A DNA stretch of 64,000 bases from Paroedura picta (lineage: Eukaryota; Chordata; Lepidosauria; Squamata; Gekkonidae), in assembly GCF_049243985.1 (NCBI RefSeq), contig NC_135370.1, forward strand, positions 44,877,255-44,941,254, written 5' to 3'. Positions 20,557-31,120 of this stretch are shown here, piece after piece. The notes beneath the pieces were generated by a model. It did no database searches and was not told the DNA's origin. It saw only the letters and a program-made list of their open reading frames with translations. A program made the translations under genes and the position numbers. Each line of letters opens with the position of its first letter. Within the stretch, counting starts at the first letter, position 1.

Positions 20557-21062
20557 TTCCACTCCTTAATTAAGCTAAAAATTATGTGGGCAATGCTGTG
20601 TGTGATGTTATTGCCCTTCCCATGTTGCATCCATGATGTGTGTCCTTAAGAGTTACTGCCTTTCTCATTTTGCAGGAAGTCAAGAACGTTCAAGGACATT
20701 CAGTGCAGCTTAACTTTGATGGGAATACAGTCCTGCCTCTAAACAGGGAGATTTGGGCGTGAATCCCACTCCCTTTATTAGCACACACTTTATTAGCACA
20801 CTAAGCAAAACAAAGATGAACTAGCATGACCAGGATGCATCTGAGGAAGGGAGTCCCAAACTTTAAATAGCTTCCCCACTCCTTCTGTGGCACTGCATTG
20901 AACTGGGCTTCACAGGTGTTGCTTACCTCCCCACCCCAAGTACTGGACAGCCATTTACCCAACAGCTGGGTCTTTCTGTGCCAGGTCCACAGAGTGTGGC
21001 TCACCTTCTACCACTTGCTGAGAAAAGGATTCAGCCCCCCCCCCCCTCCTTCAGACCTGGGT

Positions 21063-21186
21063 TAGCCCAATCTCACCCAGTATCAGACGCTAAGCAGGGC
21101 TAGCCCAAGTGACTATTTGGGTGGGATATTGCCAAGGAAGTCGGGGGTCACTACAAGGACCAAGCAATGACAAGCCACCTCTGTTG
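21063..21186 (+). repeat. 5S rRNA-derived SINE
   Basis: 'cagacgctaagcagggctag' matches the 5S control-region core. The tail 'caatgacaagccacctctg' is the same SINE tail type as 16022-16206. Confidence 0.7.
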
Positions 21187-21202
21187 TTCTGTTGCCATAA
21201 GC

Positions 21203-21635
21203 CAGGCTTTCTCAACCAGGGTTTCTTGACGGCCCTGGAAGAGTTTCCTGAAGGGGTGGGAGTTTATAAATTTTTATATCCTTTTAAAATTTGTTAAACA
21301 TTTATTGGGTGATATGACCATATATGTCGACCTCCCCCCTCCCCAATGATGGGTCTGGAGAGGGTGGGAAGGGGAGGACCCCCAGGTGGGCGTGTTTTTC
21401 AGCTATGCTTCCCAACCGTATTCTATACCAGGGGTAGTCAACCTGTGGTCCTCCAGATGTTCATGGACTACAATTACAACGCTGGCAGGGGCTCATGGGA
21501 ATTGTAGTCCATGGACATCTGGAGGACCACCGGTTGACTACCTCTGTTCTATACAACTGTGCCACTTCTGGGATTTCTTGAACCCCGAAGAATGTTTCAG
21601 GGGGTTCTCAATGATAAAAAAGTTGAGAAAGGCTG
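21203..21635 (+). mobile_element. Non-autonomous hAT element carrying a nested MITE
   Basis: Starts CAGGCTTTCTCAACC and ends GTTGAGAAAGGCTG. The flanks CCATAAGC/CTGTAAGG match at 5 of 8 positions. Palindromic MITE copy 4 is inserted inside, so this element is the older of the two. Confidence 0.7.
21429..21546. mobile_element. Palindromic hAT MITE, copy 4 (one arm shortened)
   Basis: Exact 8-bp duplication TTCTATAC at 21421-21428 and 21547-21554. 118 bp, because part of the centre of one arm is missing, so the palindrome is incomplete. Confidence 0.9.
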
Positions 21636-22179
21636 CTGTAAGGTACAACTCTGCACTGCCATTTTCCTTCCAGCACCCAATAGCTGATTGGCAATTGGAT
21701 CTTTGGGAAGAGCTCCATGCAGGTAGGGGTGGTACAAGGTGGGTAAGGATATTTGCACATTTGCCCTCCTTCTATCCTCCCCTGCAGATGCAAGCACATT
21801 TGTCCAGAGAGCAGGATTCTGTATGGCTCTCCGTTGGTTGTGAAACAGCCATAAGGGAGGATCTGGGCTGACATCCATCGCAAGAGCCGGTTGTTCTGTA
21901 GCTTCCCTCTGAATGTTCTGGGTCAGAGCCTATAGTGTAGTGAATGCGGTAGATTTGGGTGAGATGTATGCAGCAGGAATAGGTCCGGCTTCTCTACAGC
22001 TGCAGGATTAATATAGAAAAGAAAGACGGAAGTGGTTTCCTGTCACTTCACTATGCAAACATCAGAGATTGCTACAGGGGCGTCAAGGTTCCTATAAAAG
22101 GCAATGCTGACGTAGGGAGGAATGCACTGTATTTATCCCCGATTTATGTATTTATTTTACAGTATGTGTCGTGTAGCCA

Positions 22180-22335
22180 GGAGAGCCAAGGATTGCATGG
22201 CATTGCCTTGGCATCGTGACCACCAGGGCTCATGGGAGGAACTACCACCCAAATCCTTGGAGGGCTCCCATCCAAATATGAGCCAGGGTCAGCCCTGCTT
22301 CGCTTCTAACAGCATCAGGATTGCCTGGGCTGCTT
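22180..22335 (-). repeat. 5S rRNA-derived SINE
   Basis: 'agggctcccatccaaatatg' and 'ccagggtcagccctgcttcg' are the reverse of the 5S core. The tail lies to the left. Confidence 0.65.
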
Positions 22336-22383
22336 ATCCAATAACACTTCCCCCATCAATAAATTCGGAGTAAATTGAATATT

Positions 22384-22566
22384 TACCAGGGTATCTGTTG
22401 TGGGGAGAGGAATGGGAAGGCGACTGTAAGCCGCCTTGAGCCTCCTTCTGGTAGGGAAAAGCGGCATATAAGAACCAACTCTTCTTCTTCTTCTTCTTCT
22501 TCTTCTTCTTCTTCTTCTTCTTCTTCTTCTTCTTCTTCTTCTTCTTCTTCTTCTTCTTCTTCTTCT
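22384..22566 (+). repeat. CORE-SINE 3' half with about 28 TTC units
   Basis: SINE 3' end from 'ggtatctgttgtggggagag' to 'aagaaccaact', followed by an uninterrupted (CTT)n tract at 22481-22566. The arginine-, glutamate- and serine-run open frames here are artefacts of the tract. Confidence 0.9.
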
Positions 22567-22569
22567 ATG

Positions 22570-22722
22570 TAAACATAAAAATGTAAGAAAAGCTGGATCA
22601 GACCAGTGGTCCATTTTGACCAGCATTCTGTTTCCCACCATGGCCAACCAACTGGTAGGTCCACAAATGGGGCACAGAGTCCAAGGCCTGTTCCTGGCAC
22701 AGCTCAAGCAGGTATGGTGACT
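22570..22722 (+). repeat. Dispersed repeat ('gctggatcagaccagtggtcc')
   Basis: Same family as 19745-19850: 'ctggatcagaccagtggtcc', 'agcattctgtttcccaccat', 'ggccaaccaactggtaggtc'. Confidence 0.55.
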
Positions 22723-22904
22723 GTGCTATCTATTCCCACTTTGTTTTGAAGATTGTTCCTCAGCCCTTCAGAGGGTTGTAGCCGGCTGGCTAGAATGGGA
22801 AGGAGTCTCTCCACCAACTCATTAATTGGCAACGCAGCCATAAAGAACGGCTGAAAATGCAACCAAAGACATTGATGGACTGGGTTGGGGGCACCAAATC
22901 AGGG

Positions 22905-23098
22905 ATGGGAAATTCTAGTAGACTTGAAGGTTGAGCCTGGGGGAGGCAAGGTTGGGGGAGGGGCCTCAGTGGAGGATAATAACATTGAGTCTACCCTCCA
23001 AAGCATCTGGTGAGAACCGATCTCTCCAGTTTGAAGATCAATTGTACTTATAGATCTCCAGGCCCCACCTGGAGGCTGGGAACCCCACTTCCGGTGGC
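22905..23098 (-). mobile_element. GGTTGCCA-type MITE
   Basis: Reverse copy: 'gtctaccctccaaagcatct' and 'gatctccaggccccacctgg'. Ends worn. Confidence 0.6.
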
Positions 23099-23111
23099 AG
23101 AAGGGATAACT

Positions 23112-23322
23112 GTTCACATGAACATGGGAAAGCTGCCTCCTACTCAATCAAGCCATTGGTCCAACAACATCAGTATTGTCTACCCAGACTGGCAGAAGCT
23201 CTCCAGGGTCTCCGGAAGAGGGTTTTCACATCCCAAGCCTTTTAGCTGGAGAGGCCAGTGACTGAACTTGTGGCTTTCTGCATGCCAAGCAGATGCTCTG
23301 CCACTGAGCCACGGAGCCCTCA
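23112..23322 (-). repeat. tRNA-derived SINE ('ctcagtggcagagcatctgc' type)
   Basis: In reverse the head reads 'gtggctcagtggcagagcat' then 'ctgcttggcatgcagaaag', a tRNA-like A-box region. The body 'actggcagaagctctccagg' is shared with 26310-26525, 34537-34862 and 57365-57590. Confidence 0.75.
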
Positions 23323-23365
23323 ATAAGTTCTCATCACTACTCTGGCCTCTATCATTGGCTAGAGG

Positions 23366-23590
23366 GCCAAAGATTGCAGGGAGAGTTGACAGCTCTGGGT
23401 TGGGTGACTGGTGGGTGGAGTCAGGGAAGGGCGGGGTTTAGGGTAGGGAGGGGCTTCGGCAGAGTACAAGGCCATTGAGCCCACCTTCTGAAGCCCCTAT
23501 TTTCTCCAGGGGAGCTGATCTGCCAACTGGCGATTACTTGTAAACCTGGGAGATCTCCAGCCACTAGGGGGAGATTGGCAAGCCTAGCTA
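23366..23590 (-). mobile_element. GGTTGCCA-type MITE
   Basis: 'ttgacagctctgggttgggt' near the left end and 'gattggcaagcctag' at the right end are the worn terminal repeats. Internal blocks 'aggccattgagcccaccttc' and 'ttctccaggggagctgatct' are typical. Confidence 0.65.
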
Positions 23591-23645
23591 TATCACGATC
23601 ATTCCAGTAAGAACGCCAACAAGAAAAAGTCAGTTTGCCGTTCAG

Positions 23646-23701
23646 ATGAAGAAGAAGAGTTGGTTCTTATATGCCTCTTTTCTCTACCCGAAGGAGTCTC
23701 C
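23646..23701 (-). repeat. CORE-SINE tail fragment
   Basis: 'gaagaagaagagttggttct' to 'ctacccgaaggagtctc'. It is fused to another GGTTGCCA-type MITE piece (about 23702-23780). Confidence 0.75.
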
Positions 23702-23918
23702 AGGGGAACTGCTCTCTTTAGTCTGGAGGTGAGGGGTAATTCTGGGAAATCCCCCACTTGGAGACTGGCATTCCTGCACTCAATGGGCAAAAATTACACT
23801 TTCGGGACTTACTGTGGTCATTCTCAAACTTCATTCCCCCTTCTCTTGTCATGATTTTCTATTTGCCAACCTGAGATGGGGGCTGTATCTTAATTCATTA
23901 TTGTAAACCCCTTAGAAC

Positions 23919-24045
23919 AGGAGTGGCCAAACTGTGGCTCTCCAGATGTCCATGGACTACAGTTACCATGAGTACAAACACCTTTCTCTTCTCTCCTCAA
24001 CAGACACCTTGTGAGGTAGGTGGGGCTGAGAGAGCTCTAGGTGAA
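23919..24045. repeat. Half palindromic-MITE and CORE-SINE remnants
   Basis: 23919-23972 is one arm of the palindromic MITE (ccagatgtccatggactaca). 23995-24045 is a reverse CORE-SINE scrap (acagacaccttgtgaggtag). Confidence 0.6.
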
Positions 24046-24235
24046 CTGTTCTGTGCCCCTGTATTATAATACATTATGCAAATGGAGAAGAGAATGTGTT
24101 TCAGGCCCTCAAATAAAGCAGTGTGCAGACGCGTTTCTTTTCTATGAGGTTCTGATGTTACCAACTAGTCCTTGTTTCATAAATACATTGTTTATGGTTT
24201 AAGTACTACAGTATATATTACAGCACAACATACAG

Positions 24236-24667
24236 AGCTACCTTGGTGTAGTGCTGTAGTGCAGTGGCCCCCAACCCCCGGGCCGGGGACCGGTACTGGT
24301 CCATAGGTCAGTCGGCACTGGGCCGCAGCTCCTCCTCGTCCTCCTCCCTGGCTGCTGCCTCGGAGGCTGCCCTGCCACTCTGCCGCCAGCTCACCTTTGG
24401 TGCTCTCCAATGGCCGCCATGGCTGGGGGCCTCCAATCTGGGGAGTCAGGTTTGATTCCCCACTCCTCCACAGGCAGCCAGAGGGAGACCTTGAGCTAGT
24501 CACAGTTCTGTTATAAGTGTTCTCACAGAGCAGTTCTCCTAGAACTCTCTCAGCCCCACCTCCCTGACAGGGTGTCTGTTGTGGGGAGAGGAAGGAAAGG
24601 CGATTGTAAGCCGCTTTGAGACTCCTTCAGGTAGTGAAAAGTGGGGCAGAAAAACCAACCCTTCTTC
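24236..24667 (+). repeat. CORE-SINE interrupted by a hAT-like element
   Basis: SINE head 'gagctaccttggtgtagtg' at the left and SINE body from 'caatctggggagtcaggttt' onward to 'accaacccttcttc'. About 170 bp of foreign sequence (24262-24431) begins CAGTGGCCCCCAACCCCCGG, a hAT-type end. Its other end is not recognisable. Confidence 0.7.
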
Positions 24668-25227
24668 ATACCTGAGGTCTGGAGAACTAAGAATGCAAAC
24701 AACACCTATTATTATCAGTGACGTAAAAAAACCAAAAAGGAGCCCACACATAAAGCACATCCTAGTTTGTCCCACACTTGGCTGGCGGAATGCCCAGCTC
24801 TGCAACATGGGAACAGGGTCTCTGAAGCCAGTACACATCTCAACTGAATATCTCTGTGAAGGTCATTGTGTTACGATCACCAGCATTATGACTGGCTGGA
24901 GAAAAACACCAGCATTATGAGTGGCTGGAGAAAGGACAGCAGGGTGCCACGGATTACAATCAACTAGAGTTCAACTCAACAAAGAAGTCAACTAAACTCT
25001 CCCCCCCCTCTCCGTCCCCACTTCTTGCTCTGCGTGTGGCCTGACTGGTGTAGGAGGCTCTGATGTGGTTGATGAGGCAAAACAGGATGTGGGGATCAGA
25101 GAGGCATGCAGGGGTGGGTGCCCAAAATAGGTTCTCTAGAAATCAAGCACGTTTCGACCGTAATGGGGAGGATGGATGTCTTGAGCAAGACGCAGGTTGG
25201 AGATGAATTTTTTTTCTTTTTGTATCG

Positions 25228-25271
25228 AAGGTGGCCATTGTTGCCTGTATGTGGCCATTGTTGCCTGTATG
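25228..25271 (+). repeat. 20-bp tandem duplication
   Basis: 'gtggccattgttgcctgtat' occurs twice head to tail, just outside the DNA transposon at 25300. Confidence 0.8.
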
Positions 25272-25299
25272 TGTCCTGAGTCATGGGGCCCGAGTCATG

Positions 25300-26196
25300 G
25301 GGCCATTCTGCACTCGTCCAAAATAGCACAATGGTTACAAATTGAAATTGCTACAGTTTTGCTGTTATGTACAACGTCGTTGACAATCTGCAACACTCCT
25401 GAAACCAATCCGCAAAAAGCGCTTCATTGTAGCGCTTTCAGGGAAATCCCAAAAAGTGGGTTCACCCTCCGGAAAGCGCTACACTCCTGCAACCAATCTG
25501 CAACACTAGCGGGAAAGTTCTGTGCGTTACCATTGTTGCGGTTTCTGCAAAGTCCCTCCCCCTGGCTCTCTCCTCTGATCTTCAAGCGAAGCGATCGCCA
25601 TTTTTTTTCTCCGACTGAGCGCAGATCAATGCACCGGCAAGCCTTCGTTTACCCAGCGAGGCTTCCCTGGCTGCAGAGCTGTTTTAAGTCACCAAGCACG
25701 AAACAACATACAGCCCCGTTTGCTGGTTTATTTTCCCTTTATTTTTCACTGTATTTTCGGCCGAAAATCGCGCCTGTGCCGGGTGGGGGGGAGGTTAATT
25801 TTTTTTTTCACTTGGGGGGAGCGTGGCAACGATGAAACAGCAGCTCAAACACCACCTGTTACCTAGACGGGTCTCTCCGTTGCAACGGATCAACGCAGAT
25901 TCGTTGCAACGTATGTTTTTTGTTTTAAAAAAACTTCCTTAAAGGGAAAGGGGCTTTTTGGGATCATGATAATGGCCGCCCATTGGCTGCTTGACAGCCA
26001 GGGGCGGGACGAGCTCGGCAATATCGCTTCCTGGCTAGTGATTTTTGCCGAGACCGGAAGCCTGTGGGAAACGATAGAAACGCAACTGGATTCCACTACA
26101 AAGCCAGGTATGCATAACGACAAATTCCACAATTTAAAATGGCGTTTTTTCGTCCCGCAACCAATTTGCCACATAGATCCTGGTGCGGAATGGCCC
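25300..26196. mobile_element. DNA transposon (non-autonomous), GGGCCATTCYGCAC ends
   Basis: Ends GGGCCATTCTGCAC and GTGCGGAATGGCCC are inverted partners, with ATG at 25297-25299 and 26197-26199 as a 3-bp target duplication. A 3-bp duplication is typical of PIF/Harbinger, though that family prefers TNA, so the assignment is tentative. 897 bp. An open frame of 212 codons runs across its left border (25197-25835) but shows no domain and no Harbinger transposase motif. I do not call it a gene. Confidence 0.65.
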
Positions 26197-26309
26197 ATGG
26201 ATTTGAAGCATTTTGTAGTACTTGGCAGACATACACAACCTTGAATGGCCTGGAATAAGAGGAAGACATAAGAAATGGCCTAAGGGCACAATGGATGTTA
26301 ACATCTCCA

Positions 26310-26525
26310 TCCTATGGACATACTGAATTAGTTCTTATATGCTGTTTTTTGGATCATCTAGTTTGGGATTGTTTTCTCTGACTGGCAGCAGCTCTCCAGA
26401 GTCTCAAGGATTTCACTTCACTATCTGATACTTAAAAACAAACCACAACTTGGAGATGCCGGGGACTGAACCTGGAACTTACTGCATACTGAGCAGATAC
26501 TTTACCATTGACTAATGTCTCCCTA
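26310..26525 (-). repeat. tRNA-derived SINE, diverged
   Basis: 'tctgactggcagcagctctc' and 'gatgccggggactgaacctg' are shared with the copy at 57365-57590. Confidence 0.65.
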
Positions 26526-26703
26526 GCTCTCAAAGGATCAGCTTAGTTACTGAGCAACTGTTTGTTTTCTTCCTCCCCCCTTTATTATATAGTCAGAATC
26601 CAAATCATAAGAATATATACTAATATACACAGCACAATGTACATTATAAATGTACATTAATGCACTTCCAAATAGCTTCTAGTTCATCTCAAAATACATC
26701 TCA

Positions 26704-27044
26704 GGGACATTCCACAAAGCGTTAACATTGCTGAAGTCTTACCATTGTGTAATGCTATTTTTTTAACATTATGCACGATGTCATACACAACCTGCAACAC
26801 TCCTGCAAAAATCGTTTGTTTGTAGCACTTTTCAGGGAATCCACAAAAGCGAGGAGAAATATCGCCTCCTTTGTTGCAATTCTGGCAAGACCGTAAACTT
26901 GTGCGTTATGAGAACAGCGCTAGTTGGAGAGCCTTTTTTCTGAGAAAAACGGCTCTGTGCGTTACCGAGACCTGCCGCTATTAATTGCAGCGCTTTTCGA
27001 TAGCACTCAGATTTAGCTACATTGGCGGTCGTGCGGAATGGCCC
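26704..27044. mobile_element. DNA transposon, shorter relative of 25300-26196
   Basis: Ends GGGACATTCCACAAAG / GTGCGGAATGGCCC, 3-bp duplication TCA at 26701-26703 and 27045-27047. It shares 'acaacctgcaacactcctgc' with the long copy (there 'caatctgcaacactcctga'). 341 bp, so internally deleted. Confidence 0.65.
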
Positions 27045-27120
27045 TCAGAATTCCCCCCTCACACACACTTTCATCGGGTTTAATGGTCTTCCAGCAAATA
27101 ATGAACAGCTACCAAATTTT

Positions 27121-27395
27121 AGAAGAAGAGTTGGTTCTTATATGCTGGTTTTCTTTACCCGAAAGAGTCTCAAAGCGGCTTACAATCTCCTTCCCTTTCC
27201 TCTCCCTAGAACAGACACCCTGTGAGAAGGTGATGCTGAGAGAGCCCTAATATCACTGCTCGGTCAGAACAGCTTTATCAGTGCGTGGCAAGCTCAAGGT
27301 CACCCAGCTGGCTCCATGTGGAGGAGCGCAGATTCGAACCCAGCTGGCCAGATTAGAAATTGGCGCTCTTAACCACTACACCAAGCTCGCTCTCT
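27121..27395 (-). repeat. CORE-SINE, full length
   Basis: Reverse copy from 'agaagaagagttggttctta' to 'cactacaccaagctcgctct'. Confidence 0.85.
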
Positions 27396-27399
27396 AGTA

Positions 27400-28212
27400 A
27401 CTTAGCTTGGAGATGTTGGAAGAATATCAGCTGTATTTGCGTTTAAAACTTTTGCTATTTGGTTTGCTTGGGTTTGTGTTTTATTTGAGTTGTATGATTT
27501 CTTGTCTGGTCTAGGAAAACCAGGATGTGACTTCACAGTTCTCTAGGAATTGCCAGGGAAACTAGGGCAGGCCCACGGAGGTTTCAATGATTCGTATAGA
27601 AGTATGATATCACTTCCAGGGATTTCAATAAGTAATGTCATAGTGATTTATAGTGACTGTTTTCTTTCGCCCAATGGCTGCTCTTGTACCAGCAGGCAAT
27701 GCTTGCTGGGAGTGGGACATATCCAGCAAGGAAACACTAACAGGAATAGGATGAAAGGGGAATTGGACATTTGTCATGAGAAACTGGCAACCCCCCCCCC
27801 CCCAAATACCCTCACTTTCCATCAGTAGAAACCCTCTGCAGGATCCGGCTGTGTTTCGTTACAGTGGTTCAACAGTGATTTGTAAAATAAAATTATGATT
27901 GACAGGATTAGGAACAAGCTTGCTATTATTTCTCCATGAAATGCAGTATGCCTCCTGCAAGAGGGCCTTTTAAGCTGAATCTTGGTTTTAACATCTTTCT
28001 TATCCTGTTCTTATCCTCTGGATAAGGAGGGCAACTCCGGTTTCTTAGTGAAGGGAATAAGAGCTGCTATTGAGAAAGCTTTTTAGGGGATTTCATTCTA
28101 AGAAGATTTGAATGTAATGTACTGCTTGATCCTTTATATTAGCAATTAGGCCTCTGACAAGTTGCCTTAATTGGTCTTCTATCAGCAAATAATAGAAGAG
28201 TGTCAATATTCA
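27400..28212 (+). other. Unassigned intergenic sequence
   Basis: No gene or repeat family recognised. A C-run at 27788-27803 is the only simple repeat. Confidence 0.5.
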
Positions 28213-28228
28213 TCTATCTGTACACCGC

Positions 28229-28490
28229 CCGTGGCGCCGCGGGCGCCACGGACTAAATAAAACAGTAAGGGGTTCTGGGGCGGGATGTGTCCGGGATGAG
28301 GAAGGGTCCGGATTGGACCCTTCCTCATGACAGACAACCGGAGGGACCAAACGGCAGGCGCGAAGCGCCTGCCGATTGGTCCCTCCGATTCCCAGCCCCA
28401 GCAACTGCGAGCCGCGCTCAGCGCGGCTCGCAGTTGCTCCCGGCCTGACGTGGTGAGAGGCGCGAAGCGTCTCTCACCGCGTCAGGCCGG
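28229..28490 (+). repeat. Five consecutive strong hairpins
   Basis: (1) 28229-28251, 10-bp stem, 3-nt loop. (2) 28296-28328, 14-bp stem, 5-nt loop. (3) 28339-28387, 12 bp, one A/A mismatch, 10 bp, GAA loop. (4) 28401-28437, 18-bp stem around one base. (5) 28440-28490, 11 bp, one T/G step, 12 bp with one G/T pair, GAA loop. Hairpins 3 and 5 share the tip GGCGCGAAGCG. Confidence 0.9.
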
Positions 28491-28499
28491 CCCCAAGGA

Positions 28500-29540
28500 A
28501 GCCCCCGCCGCAAACACAACACAAGACTCCAGCCGCCGAGAAGCTGCAGAAAAAAAAAAACACCCCCGGAGGAGCCTTTCGCCGCTAGCGCGACGAGAGG
28601 CAGCAGAAAAAAAAACCCCTGTAGGAGCTCCAAGCCGCCGCGCCGACGAGAGGCAGCAGAAAAAAAAACCCCTGTAGGAGCTCCAAGCCGCCGCGCCGAC
28701 GAGAGGCAGCAGAAAAAAAAACCCCTGTAGGAGCTCCAAGCCGCCGCGCCGACGAGAGCTAGCAGAAAAAAAAAACCCTGCAGGAGCCTTTCACAGCTCC
28801 AAGCAGCAGAAAAAAAACCCCGGAAGGAGCCTTTCACAGCTCCAAGCAGCAGAAAAAAAAACCCTGTAGGAGCCTTTCACAGATCCAAGCAGCAGAAAAC
28901 AAAACCCTGAAGGAGCCTTTCACAGATCCAAGCAGCAGAAAACAAAACCCTGAAGGAGCCTTTCCCAGCTCCAAGCAGCAGGAAAAAAAACCCCTGTAGG
29001 AGCTCCAAGCCGGCACGCCCACGAGAGCTAGCAGAAAAAAAAAACCCTGCAGGAGCCTTTCACAGATCCAAGCAGCAGAAAACAAAACCCTGAAGGAGCC
29101 TTTCCCAGCTCCAAGCAGCAGCTCCCTGTAGGAGCTCCAAGCCGGCACGCCCACGAGAGCTAGCAGAAAAAAAAAACCCTGCAGGAGCCTTTCACATATC
29201 CAAGCAGCAGAAAAAAAAAACCCTGTAGGAGCCTTTCGCAGATCCAAGCAGCAGAAAACAAAACCCTGAAGGAGCCTTTCCCAGCTCCAAGCAGCAGGAA
29301 AAAAACCCCTGTAGGAGCTCCAAGCCGGCACGCCCACGAGAGCTAGCAGAAAAAAAAAACCCTGCAGGAGCCTTTCACAGCTCCAAGCAGCAGAAAAAAA
29401 ACCCCGGAAGGAGCCTTTCACAGATCCAAGCAGCAGAAAACAAAACCCTGTAGGAGCCTTTCCCAGCTCCAAGCAGCAGAAAACAAAAAAACCCTGTCGG
29501 AGCCTTTCACAGCTCCACGCAGCAGAAAAAAAAACACCTC
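28500..29540 (+). repeat. Degenerate minisatellite, about 20 units of 43-53 bp
   Basis: Two interleaved unit types. One contains 'gtaggagctccaagccg' and 'acgagag', the other 'aggagcctttcacagctcca'. Both end in 'agcagcagaaaaaaaa' and 'accctg'. Three neighbouring units (about 28617-28755) are nearly identical, pointing to recent local duplication. Confidence 0.85.
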
Positions 29541-29627
29541 CTGGTGTCCCCTGGGTCCTAGCGCCCATTGCATTCCTGGTTGCAATGGGCTTTCTTGCTA
29601 GTCAGACATATTTCTGAAGAACAGCTG

Positions 29628-29712
29628 TTTTCTTATACCCTGCTTTCCACTACCGGAAGGAATCCTAAAGTAGCTCAAAACACCTTTCCCTTCTTCTCCT
29701 CTAAATAGACAC
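29628..29712 (-). repeat. CORE-SINE fragment, diverged
   Basis: 'cttataccctgctttccact' and 'accggaaggaatcctaaagt' correspond to the SINE 3' end in reverse. Confidence 0.6.
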
Positions 29713-30287
29713 ATTAAGCTTTCCTCACTTTGGGTATATAATGGCATAATCAATGGCATATGGATTACAACAGATTTTCTTCCTAATACTTCAGGTTTGC
29801 AAAATATTGATTAACAAGCAGATTTCAAACGTAGACGATCCAGTTGAGAGAGACGATTCCATCATGTCAGATGAGATAGCCAGTCTGGGTGGAATTTCTA
29901 TTGGTATTTGACATATTGAAGTGGTGACCCACGACATGTTCTGGGCCCATCTGCTTCCAAAAAATATTTCTTCTATGAGCCCCATTCAGACAATCATAGA
30001 AGTCCTGTTTATATGAGCTGCACATTCTGTGAGATATCAGCTACCACCCACCAGCATGTCTGATGACCACATGTTGGTTGTGCTACGAGCGCAGGTGTAG
30101 AGTTTCCTCTTTATAGGCCTAAACTGCGTCATCTTTACCCCACAGAATGAGATGTCAAGATTCCTTACATGTACTGGGATCCACATGCGTAAGCCCTTAT
30201 GCAAGGCCAAAGCACAGTGAAGGAGGAAGTGGTACAGCCTGGTATGATCCCACTTCCCCATTGTGCAGAACCCACCACAGGCCTATG
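29713..30287 (+). other. Unassigned intergenic sequence
   Basis: No gene or repeat recognised. Confidence 0.5.
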
Positions 30288-30295
30288 CTCTACCG

Positions 30296-30437
30296 CAGGG
30301 GTAGTCAACCTGTGGTCCTCCAGATGTCCATGAACTACAATTCCCATGAGCCCCTGCCAGCAAACGCGAATGCTGGCAGGGGCTCATGGGAATTGTATTT
30401 CATGGACATCTGGAGGGCCGCAGTTTGACTACTCCTG
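30296..30437. mobile_element. Palindromic hAT MITE, copy 5
   Basis: Ends CAGGGGTAGTC / GACTACTCCTG. Flanks CTCTACCG and CTCTAAGC agree at 5 of 8 positions. 142 bp, arms meet near 30366. Confidence 0.85.
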
Positions 30438-30851
30438 CTCTAAGCAGGTTCCAGAACAGACTACGCTGGTGATTTGCCTAACTGTGAGATCGCAGGAGTT
30501 ACAACCACAATAAAACGACTCTGTGTCGGAGGCCAGCAAACAGCAGATTCCTTCAATGTAATTAGAATATAGTTCAGGCAGCTTCTGCTTAACCCATTCC
30601 TGAGACGTGTTTTGGCCAAGAGGTGGCAGCAGGAACAACAAAAGTCACTGTAGGATATCACGTTATAGAAGTAGCCGGAAAGATTCCCAGAGGTCACTTG
30701 CTCTAGTCTGTTAATTATATCCTTCTTCAAATTTCTAATCTTCACTCCCGTCACAAATTTTTAAAAAGCAAAACAACACCGCGAAAACCATACTTCTAAA
30801 AAGGTTACCCAAATCACCTCCTGAGGGCTGTGAGGCAGGCATCGAACAGGG

Positions 30852-31120
30852 CACAATTTCTTATATACCACTTTTCTCTACCCGAAGGAGTCTAAAAGCA
30901 GCTTACAGTCGCCTCCCCTTTCCTCTCCCCACAACAGACACCCTGTGAGGGGGGGGGGGAGGCTGAGAGAGCCCTGATATCTCCGCTCAGTCAGAACAGC
31001 TTTATCAGTGCTGTGGCGAGCCCAAAGTCACCCAGCTGGCTGCATGTGGTAGAATGGGGAATCAAACTCGGCTCACCTGATTAGAAGTTGGCGCTCCTAA
31101 CCACTACACCAAGCTGGCTC
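30852..31120 (-). repeat. CORE-SINE, full length
   Basis: Reverse copy from 'acaatttcttatataccact' to 'cactacaccaagctggctcc'. Confidence 0.85.

Larger units (their letters stand above)
28213..29601 (+). mobile_element. Non-autonomous Helitron-like element with hairpin cluster and minisatellite
   Basis: Starts TCTATCTGTACACC directly after A (28212) and ends in CTAG (29598-29601) before T (29602), the A|T insertion site and the TC...CTRR ends of Helitrons. A 10-bp stem with 8-nt loop (29563-29590, GCCCATTGCA/TGCAATGGGC) lies 7 nt before the CTAG, as expected. There is no target duplication. Inside are five hairpins at 28229-28490 and about 20 imperfect tandem units up to about 29540. It encodes no Rep/helicase. 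A 244-codon open frame on the minus strand is only the tandem array read through. Confidence 0.85.

Noticed and set aside
25197-25835. 212-codon open frame on the + strand
   Set aside because: It straddles the left border of a DNA transposon, has no domain, and its codons include homopolymer runs. Chance open frame.
28834-29568. 244-codon open frame on the minus strand with repeated 'ERLLQGFF'-like words
   Set aside because: It is the tandem array translated. The unit spacing keeps one frame open by chance.
28213-29601. CRISPR-like array
   Set aside because: Units are degenerate, of uneven length and without unique spacers, and the host is a vertebrate.
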